Shown: positions 7,378-15,214 of the stretch, in pieces
How positions within the stretch are numbered: position 1 is the first letter of the stretch
Layout of the letters: every line of letters begins with the position of its first letter
DNA from: Bacteroidota bacterium
Lineage (GTDB): Bacteria; Bacteroidota; Bacteroidia; Palsa-965
Length of the DNA stretch: 35,453 bases
Direction of reading: 5' to 3'
Assembly: GCA_021299855.1 (NCBI GenBank)
Contig: JAJTEY010000006.1
Coordinates: forward strand, 1 to 35,453
The notes under the pieces: model-generated
Database searches by the model: none
What the model was told of the DNA's origin: nothing
Seen by the model: the letters and a program-made list of their open reading frames with translations, nothing else
Translations under genes and position numbers: made by a program

Positions 7378-8424
7378 TTATTTGTCGCGATTCATCAGCC
7401 ATTTAGCAACGGCCGGCGCTAATTCTTTTTGTGAACGATTACCCACGAAAACACCAATGTGTCCGCCCGGGAATTTATACAATTCGTGATCTTTTGAACC
7501 GATGTGGTCGTTTAAGGGAATGGTTGCTGCAGGCGGCACTAAATGATCTTCCGTAGCGTAGATATTTAAAACCGGCATGGTCACATTTTTCAATTTCACT
7601 TTCACGCCATCCACTTCCAGTTCGCCTTTCACCAATTTATTTTCCTGGTACAAATCTTTAATAAACTGACGGAAACATTCTCCGGCCTGATCAGGACTGT
7701 CGTTGATCCATTTCTCCATGCGGAGGAAGTTCATCATCTTGTCCTTGTCGTCCAGCAAATCGGGAAAACTGTTGAATTTGTTCACCTTCATCATGGGCTT
7801 CAACATGCCGAAACCGTTATTCAAAAATTCGCCCGGTACGTTGCGGTGAACGTCAACTATGCGATCAATGTTCAATTTGCGTGACCAGCGGAACAACAAG
7901 CCGTCATTGGTAGAGAAATCAACCGGCGTAACTGTAGTAATTAAGTTTTTGATTTTCTCCGGATATAAAGCCGAATAAATAATACTTAATGTTCCACCCT
8001 GACAAACGCCCAGCAAATTCACTTTGTCAAATCCGTGCGACTTACGAACGAAGTCAACAACATCATTGATGTACCAGTTTACATAATCGCTTAAAGTTAA
8101 ATAGCGATCCGCTTTTGTAGGGTAGCCCCAGTCGATTACATAAACGTCAAGCCCCAGATGCAACAGGTTCGCAATAAAACTGCGATCAGGTTGCAAGTCC
8201 ATCATCTCGTAGCGATTTACCAGCGCATACGAAATGATTAACGGAGTTTTGATTGTTGCAGGAGTGTTGCGCACATAGCGATACAGTTTAACTTTATCTA
8301 CTGTGTGCACTAACTCTTTCGGTGTAGTGCCGATTTCAACACTATCCACGTTTACCAGATTGTCATAGCCTTTCGCCATTTTGGCGCCGGCTTCAGCCAG
8401 GTCTTTGATCACTTTCTCGTTCAT
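7378..8424 (-). CDS. phaC: Class III polyhydroxyalkanoate synthase subunit PhaC
   Basis: PhaC polymerises (R)-3-hydroxyacyl-CoA into PHA at the granule surface. Its 348 residues match the short class III (and class IV) PhaC length, not the roughly 560-residue class I/II length. The alpha/beta-hydrolase core has the lipase-like box GVCQGG with nucleophile Cys141. Asp293 (YATEDHLVPP) and His322 (GGHIGVFVG) complete the triad. VYVIDWGYP at about 94-102 is also typical. It lies 24 bp downstream of phaE on the same strand, so the two subunits are co-transcribed. A hairpin terminator follows at 7292-7324. Confidence 0.95.
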   Translation of the reverse strand: MNEKVIKDLAEAGAKMAKGYDNLVNVDSVEIGTTPKELVHTVDKVKLYRYVRNTPATIKTPLIISYALVNRYEMMDLQPDRSFIANLLHLGLDVYVIDWGYPTKADRYLTLSDYVNWYINDVVDFVRKSHGFDKVNLLGVCQGGTLSIIYSALYPEKIKNLITTVTPVDFSTNDGLLFRWSRKLNIDRIVDVHRNVPGEFLNNGFGMLKPMMKVNKFNSFPDLLDDKDKMMNFLRMEKWINDSPDQAGECFRQFIKDLYQENKLVKGELEVDGVKVKLKNVTMPVLNIYATEDHLVPPAATIPLNDHIGSKDHELYKFPGGHIGVFVGNRSQKELAPAVAKWLMNRDK

Positions 8425-8448
8425 AACAATCCGAATAACAGGAATTAA

Positions 8449-9789
8449 TTATGCTGTAGCTGCTTTCTTTTTAGAAGCTTTAACTTCTTTCGCTTCAACA
8501 GCCTCAACGTTCATTTGCTTTTCCAAAGCATAAACACGCTTGCGCAATTCGTAAATGGTGGCATACAAATCGTCAGCTTCGGAACGCAATACCACAGGAA
8601 GATTTTGCATCATTGCTTCAGCAACTTTATCGCTGTTCTGTTTGATTTCCAATTGTAAATCCAATAATTCGCCCTGCAATGCAGAGTAAGCATCGCTTTG
8701 GAATAAACGAGTGTAAGCTTCTTCAGCAGTTGCAATCCACTTCTTGTAAACTTCCTGCGTGTTGCTCATATCAGTTCCGTTCTTGAACAACTCATAGTTT
8801 TCAGTGATGAAACTTTCCCAAGCTTTTGTGCCGGTGTTGTACAAATGTTGTTGGAACTGATAGATCTTGTTTACTGCGATACCTGCTTTTTCAGCCACAG
8901 CAGCCATGTTCTCCTGAACTTCAGTTTCTTTACCCGGATTCACCAAACGTATAACAGGAAGAATCATTTTCTGGAAATAGTTAGCAGTATTTGGAGCTGC
9001 AAAAGAGTTGTATTGAGGTAAATAACCGCGCGTGTTTTCAGGCATTGCGTTTACCCACTGTTCGTATGCATGACGATTGTAGTTGTTCGCCATATCGTTC
9101 CAGTGGTTGATTTGCTGCATCTGTTCGTTAAAGAAATTCGGTGACAAGAAAGCCAAGTTCTTATCCAACATATCCTTGAACATTTCAGGACGGAAATACT
9201 GATTCAGCTGATCCCACTGCACGTTATTCTTGGTCATTGCTTGAGCAAATGGCTGCCACATTTCAACGAAACGCGCATATCCCTGGTTCATGTTGTTCAT
9301 ATCGAACCAAGCGTTTTTCGTAGTAGCGTCGTTCCAGAAATTCATGAATGGAGCGAAAGTGTTGTTAGGCTGATTGAATGCGTTCATCCATTGATTGCGC
9401 ATTTGTTCCATCTGCTTCATGCCGTCGTTCATCCAGCTATTGCCGGTGAAAGAGCTGCTCCAGTTACGGAACATATCGTTCATCTTGTTGTAAGAATCCT
9501 GCTGTTGTTTCATCCACTCGTTCATTTTAGCAGACCATTCTTCAACACCCGACTTTTGTTTGTCGTTAACTGATTTAAACGCTTCAGTAACCTGACCAGT
9601 AGTTGTTTCAGCAGCCTTTCGAGTAAGCTCGTTCTGCTTATTTAGCCACTCGTTGTAAATTTTAGTTCCTTCTTCAGGAGTTTTGCCGGCTGCAATTGCG
9701 TCCTGCATTTTTTTAGATGTTTCCATCCAATTGTTCATGAATTCCTGTTGGGTTTCCATCCAGTTTTCGAAGAAGTTTTTGTTGCTCAT
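8449..9789 (-). CDS. phaE: Class III PHA synthase subunit PhaE-like, enlarged
   Basis: PhaE forms a complex with PhaC and is needed for its activity. This 446-residue protein starts FFENWMETQQEFMNNWMETS. It is rich in Trp, Met, Asn and Gln with amphipathic helices, has no signal peptide, and is followed directly by phaC. Family features include repeated W-x(2-3)-W/M helices and a C-terminal segment PVVLRSEADDLYATIYELRK that leads into a short coiled coil (VYALEKQM). It is somewhat longer than the usual subunit of about 350 residues. It ends in a basic Lys/Ala tail (KASKKKAATA), which recalls DNA- or granule-binding tails of phasin-like proteins. A strong promoter (9851-9881) lies 60 bp upstream. 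Identification rests on composition, C-terminus and context. Confidence 0.85.
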   Translation of the reverse strand: MSNKNFFENWMETQQEFMNNWMETSKKMQDAIAAGKTPEEGTKIYNEWLNKQNELTRKAAETTTGQVTEAFKSVNDKQKSGVEEWSAKMNEWMKQQQDSYNKMNDMFRNWSSSFTGNSWMNDGMKQMEQMRNQWMNAFNQPNNTFAPFMNFWNDATTKNAWFDMNNMNQGYARFVEMWQPFAQAMTKNNVQWDQLNQYFRPEMFKDMLDKNLAFLSPNFFNEQMQQINHWNDMANNYNRHAYEQWVNAMPENTRGYLPQYNSFAAPNTANYFQKMILPVIRLVNPGKETEVQENMAAVAEKAGIAVNKIYQFQQHLYNTGTKAWESFITENYELFKNGTDMSNTQEVYKKWIATAEEAYTRLFQSDAYSALQGELLDLQLEIKQNSDKVAEAMMQNLPVVLRSEADDLYATIYELRKRVYALEKQMNVEAVEAKEVKASKKKAATA

Positions 9790-9850
9790 GGCTAGGTGTT
9801 GTAATTAGTTGTTTTTCAGCGTTTTGAATTCGATTTTAGAATTCAGGGCG

Positions 9851-9881
9851 CAAAGGTACGTATTATTAACTGATTTGTCAA
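9851..9881 (-). promoter_or_regulatory. Bacteroidota-type promoter of phaE-phaC
   Basis: Read on the minus strand, TTG (9879-9881) and TACCTTTG (9851-9858) are separated by 20 bases. This fits the -33/-7 consensus TTG-N19..23-TAnnTTTG exactly. The start of transcription should lie near 9845, giving a leader of about 55 nt. The rest of the 308-bp gap (9790-10097) shows only a poor TATATTTA box at 10072-10079 that could serve the rightward MaoC gene. Confidence 0.7.
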
Positions 9882-10097
9882 GCGAAATCGAATACTTATC
9901 GTAGAATAATGACCTTTAATCCGTAATTATTCCTGTTTTATCGGTTTAGTGTGTTTGATCTTCGAAATGCGAAATAGTAAACACTCGACAAAAATCGAAT
10001 CTGCATGTTGCGCGGTGATCATGTGAATATGGTGAAATCATTAACAATGTCATTGTCGTGATGAAGCTTTCTATATTTACAACAAAACAGAACTCCT

Positions 10098-10502
10098 ATG
10101 ATTGAAGTTGGTACAACTTACACACACAGTTTTTCATTTACGCAGGAAGAAGTAGTGCGCTTTGCGGAAGTTACGGGCGATAAAAATCCGGTTCATTTGG
10201 ATGAAGCATATGCAGCCACTACAATGTTTAAGCGACCTATCATGCATGGGTTTTTAGGCGGCGCAGTATTTTCAAAAGTGTTCGGAACATTGTTTCCCGG
10301 AGAAGGTACTATTTATTTGAAACAGAGCATGGCTTTTATGCGTCCGATGTACGTAGATACGACATACGAAGTGCGCATGACCGTGAAAGAAGTGAATAAA
10401 GAAAAACATCGTGCAACAGTGGAGACGTTAGTTGTAGATGTTGCTTCAGGAGAGACTACAATCAGTGGTGAAGCAACCGTGATGAACGTAACTCAGATTT
10501 AA
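10098..10502 (+). CDS. MaoC-family (R)-specific enoyl-CoA hydratase, PhaJ-like
   Basis: This is a single hot-dog-fold hydratase of 134 residues. The hydratase-2 catalytic motif is present as VTGDKNPVHLDE with Asp28 and His33. Other family signatures are PIMHGFLGGAVFSKVFG and FMRPMYVDTTYEV. Members convert trans-2-enoyl-CoA to (R)-3-hydroxyacyl-CoA. Next to phaEC this would feed beta-oxidation intermediates into PHA synthesis, which is the PhaJ role. It is divergent from phaE. Its stop overlaps that of a small convergent membrane-peptide gene by 4 bp (TTAA at 10499-10502). Chain-length preference cannot be told from sequence. Confidence 0.9.
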   Translation: MIEVGTTYTHSFSFTQEEVVRFAEVTGDKNPVHLDEAYAATTMFKRPIMHGFLGGAVFSKVFGTLFPGEGTIYLKQSMAFMRPMYVDTTYEVRMTVKEVNKEKHRATVETLVVDVASGETTISGEATVMNVTQI

Positions 10503-10627
10503 TCGCGGAACAATTCGGCGCCAAACCACAACGCCGCCAACCACAATAATCCTTTAATCAGGAAGAATAAGAATGCGCCCCAACCTGCGTATTTCAACCA
10601 CTTCTTCTTAGGCTCCGGCGTATCCAT
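10499..10627 (-). CDS. 42-residue single-span membrane peptide
   Basis: A short reading frame starts at ATG (10625-10627) and ends at TAA (10499-10501). It encodes MDTPEPKKKWLKYAGWGAFL followed by FFLIKGLLWLAALWFGAELF and RD. The basic N-terminal segment (KKKW) followed by about 22 hydrophobic residues predicts one transmembrane helix with the N-terminus inside. The frame uses an ATG start, has a clean ORF and fills the space between the MaoC gene and the kinase remnant. Small proteins of this kind (charged head plus Trp-rich span) occur in Bacteroidota genomes, but I know no function. Confidence 0.7.
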   Translation of the reverse strand: MDTPEPKKKWLKYAGWGAFLFFLIKGLLWLAALWFGAELFRD

Positions 10628-10639
10628 AATGGTGTAAAG

Positions 10640-11065
10640 TTACACAGAAAAGATAAACCCGAAGTGCTTGCTCGACACAACTTCCAAGTTAGCTTCTTGG
10701 GACAGCAGCAACTCGGTTATTAAATTGTTTGAAGGACTTAGTACTGTATTAACCCCTCCTGCAAAAGCCGTTTCAATGAAAATGGAAATCTGTTTGCTCT
10801 GAACGTTGAACTTAATTGTTGCTTCCCGCTTATTCCCGCTACCATCAGCTTGCTGCATCATTTGTATTAGGTATTCATTGATGATTATGGCGGCGTTCAG
10901 AGCATGATTGATGTGCACAGAGCAATTGTGGAGCAAAGTTTGCAATTCGGGGTGATGCGTCCCGGCAATAGGCTTCATTCGCGTAATTGGATCGAGCAGG
11001 TAGTCGCGGAAATTGATGAAGCCCGGTTCGCTAGTACGATAAAGCTGTTTGTGAATTATTGCCAT
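10640..11065 (-). pseudogene. Degenerate sensor histidine kinase, C-terminal kinase fragment
   Basis: The 141 residues start SMAIIHKQLYR-like (MAIIHKQLYRTSEPGFINFR). This corresponds to the segment after the phospho-accepting histidine in HisKA_2-type kinases (pattern MA-IHE-LY-S-D---IDF-EYL). A HATPase-like part follows, with AIIINEYLIQMMQQA in place of the N-box NELxTNAxKHA. The DxGxG ATP-lid motif is missing (FIETAFAGGVNTVL). The H-box itself and the upstream sensor domain are not in this frame; a related N-terminal remnant lies upstream at 11097-11450. The pieces look like one GAF-type kinase gene that has suffered frameshifts and an internal deletion. Catalytic function is unlikely. Confidence 0.7.
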
Positions 11066-11096
11066 GGAAGCAACTTTAACATCTGATGCGCGAAAC

Positions 11097-11450
11097 TTAC
11101 AATGGCTGATCGGCCTTTACGGCAATTTCTTTCAGTGCTTCCGTAAGATTATGTTCGGTAATGATTGATGAACTGGAAAGTTCGATTAGTTTTTTCTGAT
11201 AGTCTTGTAAACGTGAAACCGATGTTTCTGCATACTGCCTGCGAATCAGAAACAATAAGTTTCCGTCAGGTAAACCATCCTCGCTAAAGGAGGAATTTTC
11301 ATGCTTTGCGAGAAGTGCAGGTTGTAGTATATCATCAACGTTTAGTTTCAGGAGTTGTTCTACTTACGTGTAGATAAACACGACCCGATAACTGCCGGTA
11401 GTGATAATAGTTCCGCATATTGGTTAAGTTTCGGAGTTTGCAGTGGACAT
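11097..11450 (-). pseudogene. N-terminal remnant of the same GAF-type sensor kinase, with frameshifts
   Basis: Three frames must be joined to read a plausible protein. An ATG (11448-11450) leads into LQTPKLNQYAELLSLPAVIG and CLSTRK in one frame. It continues in another frame as VEQLLKLNVDDILQPALLAK, then SEDGLPDGNLLFLIRRQYAE, then a helix VSRLQDYQKKLIELSSSSII and LTEALKEIAVKADQPL before TAA (11097-11099). The last part resembles the helix that opens a GAF domain (LLELS-S---L--ALREI). GAF core and kinase H-box are absent before the fragment at 10640-11065. There is no good start codon for the second frame alone. A TACCTTTG box at 11465-11472 may be its old promoter. Confidence 0.6.
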
Positions 11451-11464
11451 AAACCAATTTACTG

Positions 11465-11472
11465 CAAAGGTA
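11465..11472 (-). promoter_or_regulatory. TAnnTTTG box of the decayed kinase gene
   Basis: TACCTTTG on the minus strand lies 15 bp before the ATG at 11450. No convincing TTG -33 element is present at the right spacing, so promoter function may be weak or lost. Confidence 0.3.
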
Positions 11473-11492
11473 GGTATCAACGACACAGAAAG

Positions 11493-11500
11493 GTTAATTT
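11493..11500 (+). promoter_or_regulatory. -7 box of the alpha/beta hydrolase gene
   Basis: TAATTTTG fits the TAnnTTTG element and lies 28 bp before the ATG at 11529. No clear -33 TTG is seen. It faces away from the opposite-strand box at 11465-11472, so this is a divergent promoter region. Confidence 0.35.
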
Positions 11501-11528
11501 TGAACTGCAGTAAATAAATCACACCACC

Positions 11529-12335
11529 ATGTATTTCACTTTGCCGGACGGAAATAAGATATACTATGAAATTCGAGGGGACGAAGCAGCATCCTCAACT
11601 ATTGTATTCTTAAACGGATTAACACAAAATACAGGTTCGTGGTTGGGTGTAACGCAAGGGCTGGAACGTGATTTGAGGATTGTTCTGATGGATTTATTGT
11701 TTCAGGGGAAATCCGACCAACCGGATGAATATTTAACGTACGATGCGCATGCTGATTCGGTTGCAGCACTGATTCGACAGGTGAGCACAACACCGGTGTG
11801 GCTGGCCGGTTTATCATACGGCAGTGGTGTGGCGCAACACGTGGCGGTTCGTCATTCGGAAATTGTGAAGGGAATTGTACTGATGAGCACATTTGCGCGT
11901 GCAACTCCTTTGTTTACTGCAATGGGTGAGTCGTGGAAACTAGCGGTGAAGATGGGTGGTTATGCTCACTTAATTGATGTGATGTTGCCGACAGTGTTGG
12001 GCGCTAGTTATTACGAAAATCCTCTCATTCCTGTTGATACTTTAAAAGCGTTGCGTGCAGGAAATGATCTCAACGCGCATCAAATCTTAAAGTTGATGCA
12101 AGGCACGGAAGCTCGCGGTGATTACCGCCATCGTTTGCCTGAAATACAATTGCCTGCTTTGGTGATGCACGGTAAAGAAGATTTACTGATTCCTGCACCG
12201 ATCGGGCGTGAAGTGGCGGAATTAATTCCGGGAGCAGAATGGCAATTGCTGGATCGCGTTGGCCATACATTAAATTTAGAGGCAATTCCGCAGTCTGCAG
12301 CAGCTATACGGCAGTTTATTAGTAACCGCGCTTAG
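11529..12335 (+). CDS. Alpha/beta-hydrolase fold protein
   Basis: The 268-residue soluble protein has the full hydrolase layout. An oxyanion strand VFLNGLTQNTGSW is at 27-38. The nucleophile elbow GLSYG carries Ser96. Asp218 lies in MHGKEDLLIP and His246 in GHTLNLEAIP. No signal peptide is visible, so it acts in the cytoplasm. It resembles 3-oxoadipate enol-lactonase/esterase-type members, but the family is too broad to fix a substrate. Its position between PHA synthase genes and 3-hydroxybutyrate dehydrogenase raises the possibility of thioester or oligomer hydrolysis, which is only inference. Its stop overlaps that of the convergent patatin gene by 4 bp (12332-12335). Confidence 0.88.
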   Translation: MYFTLPDGNKIYYEIRGDEAASSTIVFLNGLTQNTGSWLGVTQGLERDLRIVLMDLLFQGKSDQPDEYLTYDAHADSVAALIRQVSTTPVWLAGLSYGSGVAQHVAVRHSEIVKGIVLMSTFARATPLFTAMGESWKLAVKMGGYAHLIDVMLPTVLGASYYENPLIPVDTLKALRAGNDLNAHQILKLMQGTEARGDYRHRLPEIQLPALVMHGKEDLLIPAPIGREVAELIPGAEWQLLDRVGHTLNLEAIPQSAAAIRQFISNRA

Positions 12336-13369
12336 TATTTGTTCAGGAAGTGTTCTTCAATATCGAACGTAGAACGAATGCCGACTTTGTCGTATTCTTC
12401 ATCCAGCCACTTATCGGCCACACGACGCCCCTGCTCTTTTAGGTACAACAGGAAATCGTAGGATGTATTCAATTTACTCGAGTAGGAGAGTGGATCGAGT
12501 ACATCATAACCACTGATACAATGCACAAATATTTCCCGATTTTGTTCGGGTAATGTCATGCCGCGTCGCAACAATTCGTTTCTGTAATGCACCAAATGCA
12601 TTTCGTTAATCAGTGATGAGTTAAAACTGATTTCATTAACACGTTCTGCAATATCACGCGCAGTTATCGGTAATTTGTGAATATTGATCGAATTAATTTT
12701 CACTAAAACGACATCGTGATTCGAAGTCTCTGCAATGAGCGGAGTTAACGGAGGATTTCCCATATAACCGCCATCCCAATAATATTCGCCATCAATTTCA
12801 ACTGCCTGAAATAAGAAAGGTAAACATGCAGATGCTAAAACAGCCTCTACTGTTATTTCATGATTGTGAAATACACGCGCCCTGTTCGATTTCACATTGG
12901 TTGCACACACGAATAATTTTTTCGTGTTGTAGTGACGTATTTCTTTGAAGTCAATTAACTCCAGTAGTACGTCACGTAGCGGGTTATAATTGAACGGATT
13001 GAGTTGATACGGCGAAAACGCCTGCTGCATGGAGTTAAACCACATGTAAGCCGGCGAATAATTCATATTACCGAAATTCATCGTTTGATCCCATGCTGCG
13101 GGTTTAAACAAGTAGCTGCCGTATTTTGCAATTTGTTTCCACAACTGTTCCAGTAATTCCTTGGCTTTATCCGGCCCGCCGATATGTAAACCATAAGCTA
13201 GAGTTACGGCGTTTACTGCACCTGCGCTGGTTCCGCAAATGCCTTCAGCTACAATTTCATCTATTTCCAACAGACGGTCCAACACGCCCCAGGTAAATGC
13301 CCCATGCGCTCCGCCACCTTGCAGTGCCAGAGAAATGTATTTTTTGTCGAACAGGTGTCTGGGATTCAT
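12332..13369 (-). CDS. Patatin-like phospholipase/esterase (DUF3734-type C-terminus)
   Basis: The 345-residue protein begins YISLALQGGGAHGAFTWGVL, the glycine-rich oxyanion loop of patatins. The nucleophile box GTSAG has Ser48, and the dyad Asp199 is in WDGGYMGNPPLTP. The catalytic Ser-Asp dyad is complete. The C-terminal third (RVNEISFNSSLINEMHLVHY to the end) matches the extra domain found in the DUF3734 subgroup. Patatins hydrolyse acyl esters, typically lipids. The gene lies 28 bp downstream of 3-hydroxybutyrate dehydrogenase on the same strand, so the pair is probably one operon. A role in PHA granule lipid or polymer turnover is possible but not shown by sequence. Confidence 0.9.
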   Translation of the reverse strand: MNPRHLFDKKYISLALQGGGAHGAFTWGVLDRLLEIDEIVAEGICGTSAGAVNAVTLAYGLHIGGPDKAKELLEQLWKQIAKYGSYLFKPAAWDQTMNFGNMNYSPAYMWFNSMQQAFSPYQLNPFNYNPLRDVLLELIDFKEIRHYNTKKLFVCATNVKSNRARVFHNHEITVEAVLASACLPFLFQAVEIDGEYYWDGGYMGNPPLTPLIAETSNHDVVLVKINSINIHKLPITARDIAERVNEISFNSSLINEMHLVHYRNELLRRGMTLPEQNREIFVHCISGYDVLDPLSYSSKLNTSYDFLLYLKEQGRRVADKWLDEEYDKVGIRSTFDIEEHFLNKY

Positions 13370-13397
13370 TGGTTACAAAGCTATCATTTACATCGGC

Positions 13398-14168
13398 TTA
13401 TTGTGCATTCCAGCCGCCGTCAACAGGAATTGCGGTTCCGGTAATTAATTCCGCATGTTCAGAAGCCAAGAACACACATAATGCGCCCAATGATTCGGTT
13501 TTCACGAATTTCTTGACAGCATGTTTCACCAGCATCACTTTAGCAATTACTTCTTCTTCCGTCATGTTATGACTTTTCGCCTGATCCGTGATTTGATTCC
13601 GAACCAGCGGCGTATCTACATATCCCGGGCAGACAGCATTAGCAGTAATACCGTGAGGTGCACCTTCCAGCGCTGTTACTTTCGTTAATCCAACTAATCC
13701 ATGTTTTGCTGCAACATAAGCCGACTTAAATTCGGATGCGACTAATCCATGCGCAGAGGCAATGTTGATGATGCGTCCAAATCCACGTGTTTTCATACTT
13801 CCCATCACTTGTTTGGTCGTGTGAAATGCTGCGCTCAGATTCAATCCGATAATCGCATTCCATTTTTCACCGGGAAAATTTTCGATAGGAGCAACAAATT
13901 GCATTCCGGCGTTATTCACAAGTACATCTATTGGTCCCAATTGTTGTGTAGCTTCTTGAATCATCAGTTCAATGGCGCTTTCCTGTAACAAGTTGGCAGA
14001 AGAAAAGAACACCTTTACACCGAATTCATTGCCGACTTCTTGTGCAATTTTCGCCCCGTTATTTTCGAGTCCGTTGAATGCAATATTGTATCCTGCTTTG
14101 GCAAATTCACGGGCAATTCCCAAGCCGATTCCGCTGGTGCTGCCTGTAATAAGGACTGTTTTTGACAT
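13398..14168 (-). CDS. 3-hydroxybutyrate dehydrogenase (SDR family)
   Basis: The enzyme interconverts (R)-3-hydroxybutyrate and acetoacetate with NAD, the last step in using PHB monomers. The classical short-chain dehydrogenase layout is present: VLITGSTSGIGLGIA cofactor motif, NNAG at about 85-88, Asn110, Ser138 (NIASAHG) and Tyr151-x3-Lys155 (YVAAKHG). The segments GITANAVCPGYVDTPLVRNQ and a C-terminal GTAIPVDGGW match the 3-hydroxybutyrate dehydrogenase subgroup. Start choice: an ATG 18 bp further upstream (14186) would add MLLPLS, but that stretch overlaps a TACCTTTG promoter box. The ATG at 14168 is therefore preferred, giving 256 residues. It heads an operon with the patatin gene. Confidence 0.92.
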   Translation of the reverse strand: MSKTVLITGSTSGIGLGIAREFAKAGYNIAFNGLENNGAKIAQEVGNEFGVKVFFSSANLLQESAIELMIQEATQQLGPIDVLVNNAGMQFVAPIENFPGEKWNAIIGLNLSAAFHTTKQVMGSMKTRGFGRIINIASAHGLVASEFKSAYVAAKHGLVGLTKVTALEGAPHGITANAVCPGYVDTPLVRNQITDQAKSHNMTEEEVIAKVMLVKHAVKKFVKTESLGALCVFLASEHAELITGTAIPVDGGWNAQ

Positions 14169-14171
14169 GCT

Positions 14172-14179
14172 CAAAGGTA
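14172..14179 (-). promoter_or_regulatory. -7 box of the 3-hydroxybutyrate dehydrogenase gene, start codon 3 bp downstream
   Basis: TACCTTTG on the minus strand is followed after AGC by the ATG at 14168. Transcription would begin at or within the start codon, giving a leaderless mRNA. A -33 TTG at the usual spacing is not obvious. Confidence 0.45.
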
Positions 14180-14202
14180 ACAACATTCACGCATTGAAAA
14201 TT

Positions 14203-14234
14203 TTGTCTGTTATCCCGCGTTAACCGTACATTTG
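14203..14234 (+). promoter_or_regulatory. Promoter of the flavin reductase-like gene, probably leaderless
   Basis: TTG at 14203-14205 and TACATTTG at 14227-14234 are 21 bases apart, a full match to the Bacteroidota -33/-7 consensus. The ATG follows at 14239, only 4 bases after the -7 box, so the transcript should begin at or next to the start codon. Confidence 0.65.
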
Positions 14235-14238
14235 CGCC

Positions 14239-15135
14239 ATGCTGACACTTGATCCTAAAGATTTAAAAACTGCACAGGTGCATCAATATTTGTTGCACGC
14301 TGTTGCACCACGACCTATTGCATTCGCATCTACTATTGATGCGGACGGTAACGTCAACGTAAGTCCGTTTAGTTTTTTCAACGTGTTCAGCGCAAATCCT
14401 CCCGTTGTTATTTTTTCTCCTGCACGCAGCGGGAGAACAGGACATACGAAGAACACGCTGGATAACGTTCGTGTAGTGCCGGAAGTGGTGATCAATATCG
14501 TGAATTACGATTTGGTACAACAGGTTTCATTAGCCAGTACAGAATATCCGAAAGGCGTGAATGAGTTTGTGAAGGCCGGTTTAACCGAAGAGCCTTCTTT
14601 AAAAGTGAAACCGCCACGCGTAAAAGAATCGCCGGTGCAGTTGGAGTGTGTTGTGAAAGATATCGTAGAGTTGGGAACACAAGGCGGGGCAGGAAATCTG
14701 GTTATTGCGGAAGTGGTGATGATTCATGTTTCGGAAAATATTTTAGATCCGGAAACGAATATGATTGATCAGCATAAAATTGATGTAGTCGGTCGTTTGG
14801 GAGGTGACTGGTATAGTCGTAATTCGGGTGCGTCTTTATTTAAGGTAGCGAAACCATTAACTACTATTGGCATTGGCGTTGATCAACTTCCCGCATACGT
14901 ACGCAATAGTAAAGTATTGACCGGAAATCATTTGGGTCAGTTGGGTAATGTGGAACGTTTACCGGATGAAGAGGCGGTTTTGCATTATCGCAATTCGGGT
15001 GCGATTAATGAAGCATTTGAAATGTACGGACAGCATCGGGAGAAGTTGGAGGAGCATCTTCATCATATTGCGGCGCGTTTGTTGGATGAAGGAAACGTGC
15101 ACGAAGCTTGGCTGGTATTGATGGCGACGCATTGA
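14239..15135 (+). CDS. Flavin reductase-like, FMN-binding domain protein
   Basis: The 298-residue protein contains a split-barrel flavin reductase-like domain over its first 200 residues. VAPRPIAFASTIDADGNVNV, SPFSFFNVFSANPPVVIFSP and KNTLDNVRVVPEVVINIVNY are the conserved FMN-binding segments, followed by VQLECVVKDIVELG and NLVIAEVVMIHVSENILD. Members reduce flavin or carry FMN for a partner oxygenase. The C-terminal third (about 205-298) is helical and less conserved. It is divergent from 3-hydroxybutyrate dehydrogenase; no partner monooxygenase is in the window. It carries its own strong promoter at 14203-14234. Confidence 0.85.
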   Translation: MLTLDPKDLKTAQVHQYLLHAVAPRPIAFASTIDADGNVNVSPFSFFNVFSANPPVVIFSPARSGRTGHTKNTLDNVRVVPEVVINIVNYDLVQQVSLASTEYPKGVNEFVKAGLTEEPSLKVKPPRVKESPVQLECVVKDIVELGTQGGAGNLVIAEVVMIHVSENILDPETNMIDQHKIDVVGRLGGDWYSRNSGASLFKVAKPLTTIGIGVDQLPAYVRNSKVLTGNHLGQLGNVERLPDEEAVLHYRNSGAINEAFEMYGQHREKLEEHLHHIAARLLDEGNVHEAWLVLMATH

Positions 15136-15159
15136 TGTTAATAAAAAGTGAAGTGTTTT

Positions 15160-15191
15160 TTGATCCACTTTACCTGCTTCACCTATCTTTA
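15160..15191 (+). promoter_or_regulatory. Promoter of the DUF3127 gene
   Basis: TTG at 15160-15162 is followed after 21 bases by TATCTTTA (15184-15191), one base from the TAnnTTTG consensus. The ATG lies 23 bp downstream at 15215, with an A/T-rich leader. Confidence 0.5.
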
Positions 15192-15214
15192 ATCCATCTT
15201 AATTTTTTATAGAC

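Noticed and set aside
9241-9573. 110-codon plus-strand frame opposite phaE
   Set aside because: His/Val-rich composition is the mirror of Met/Asn/Trp codons in phaE; no protein features.
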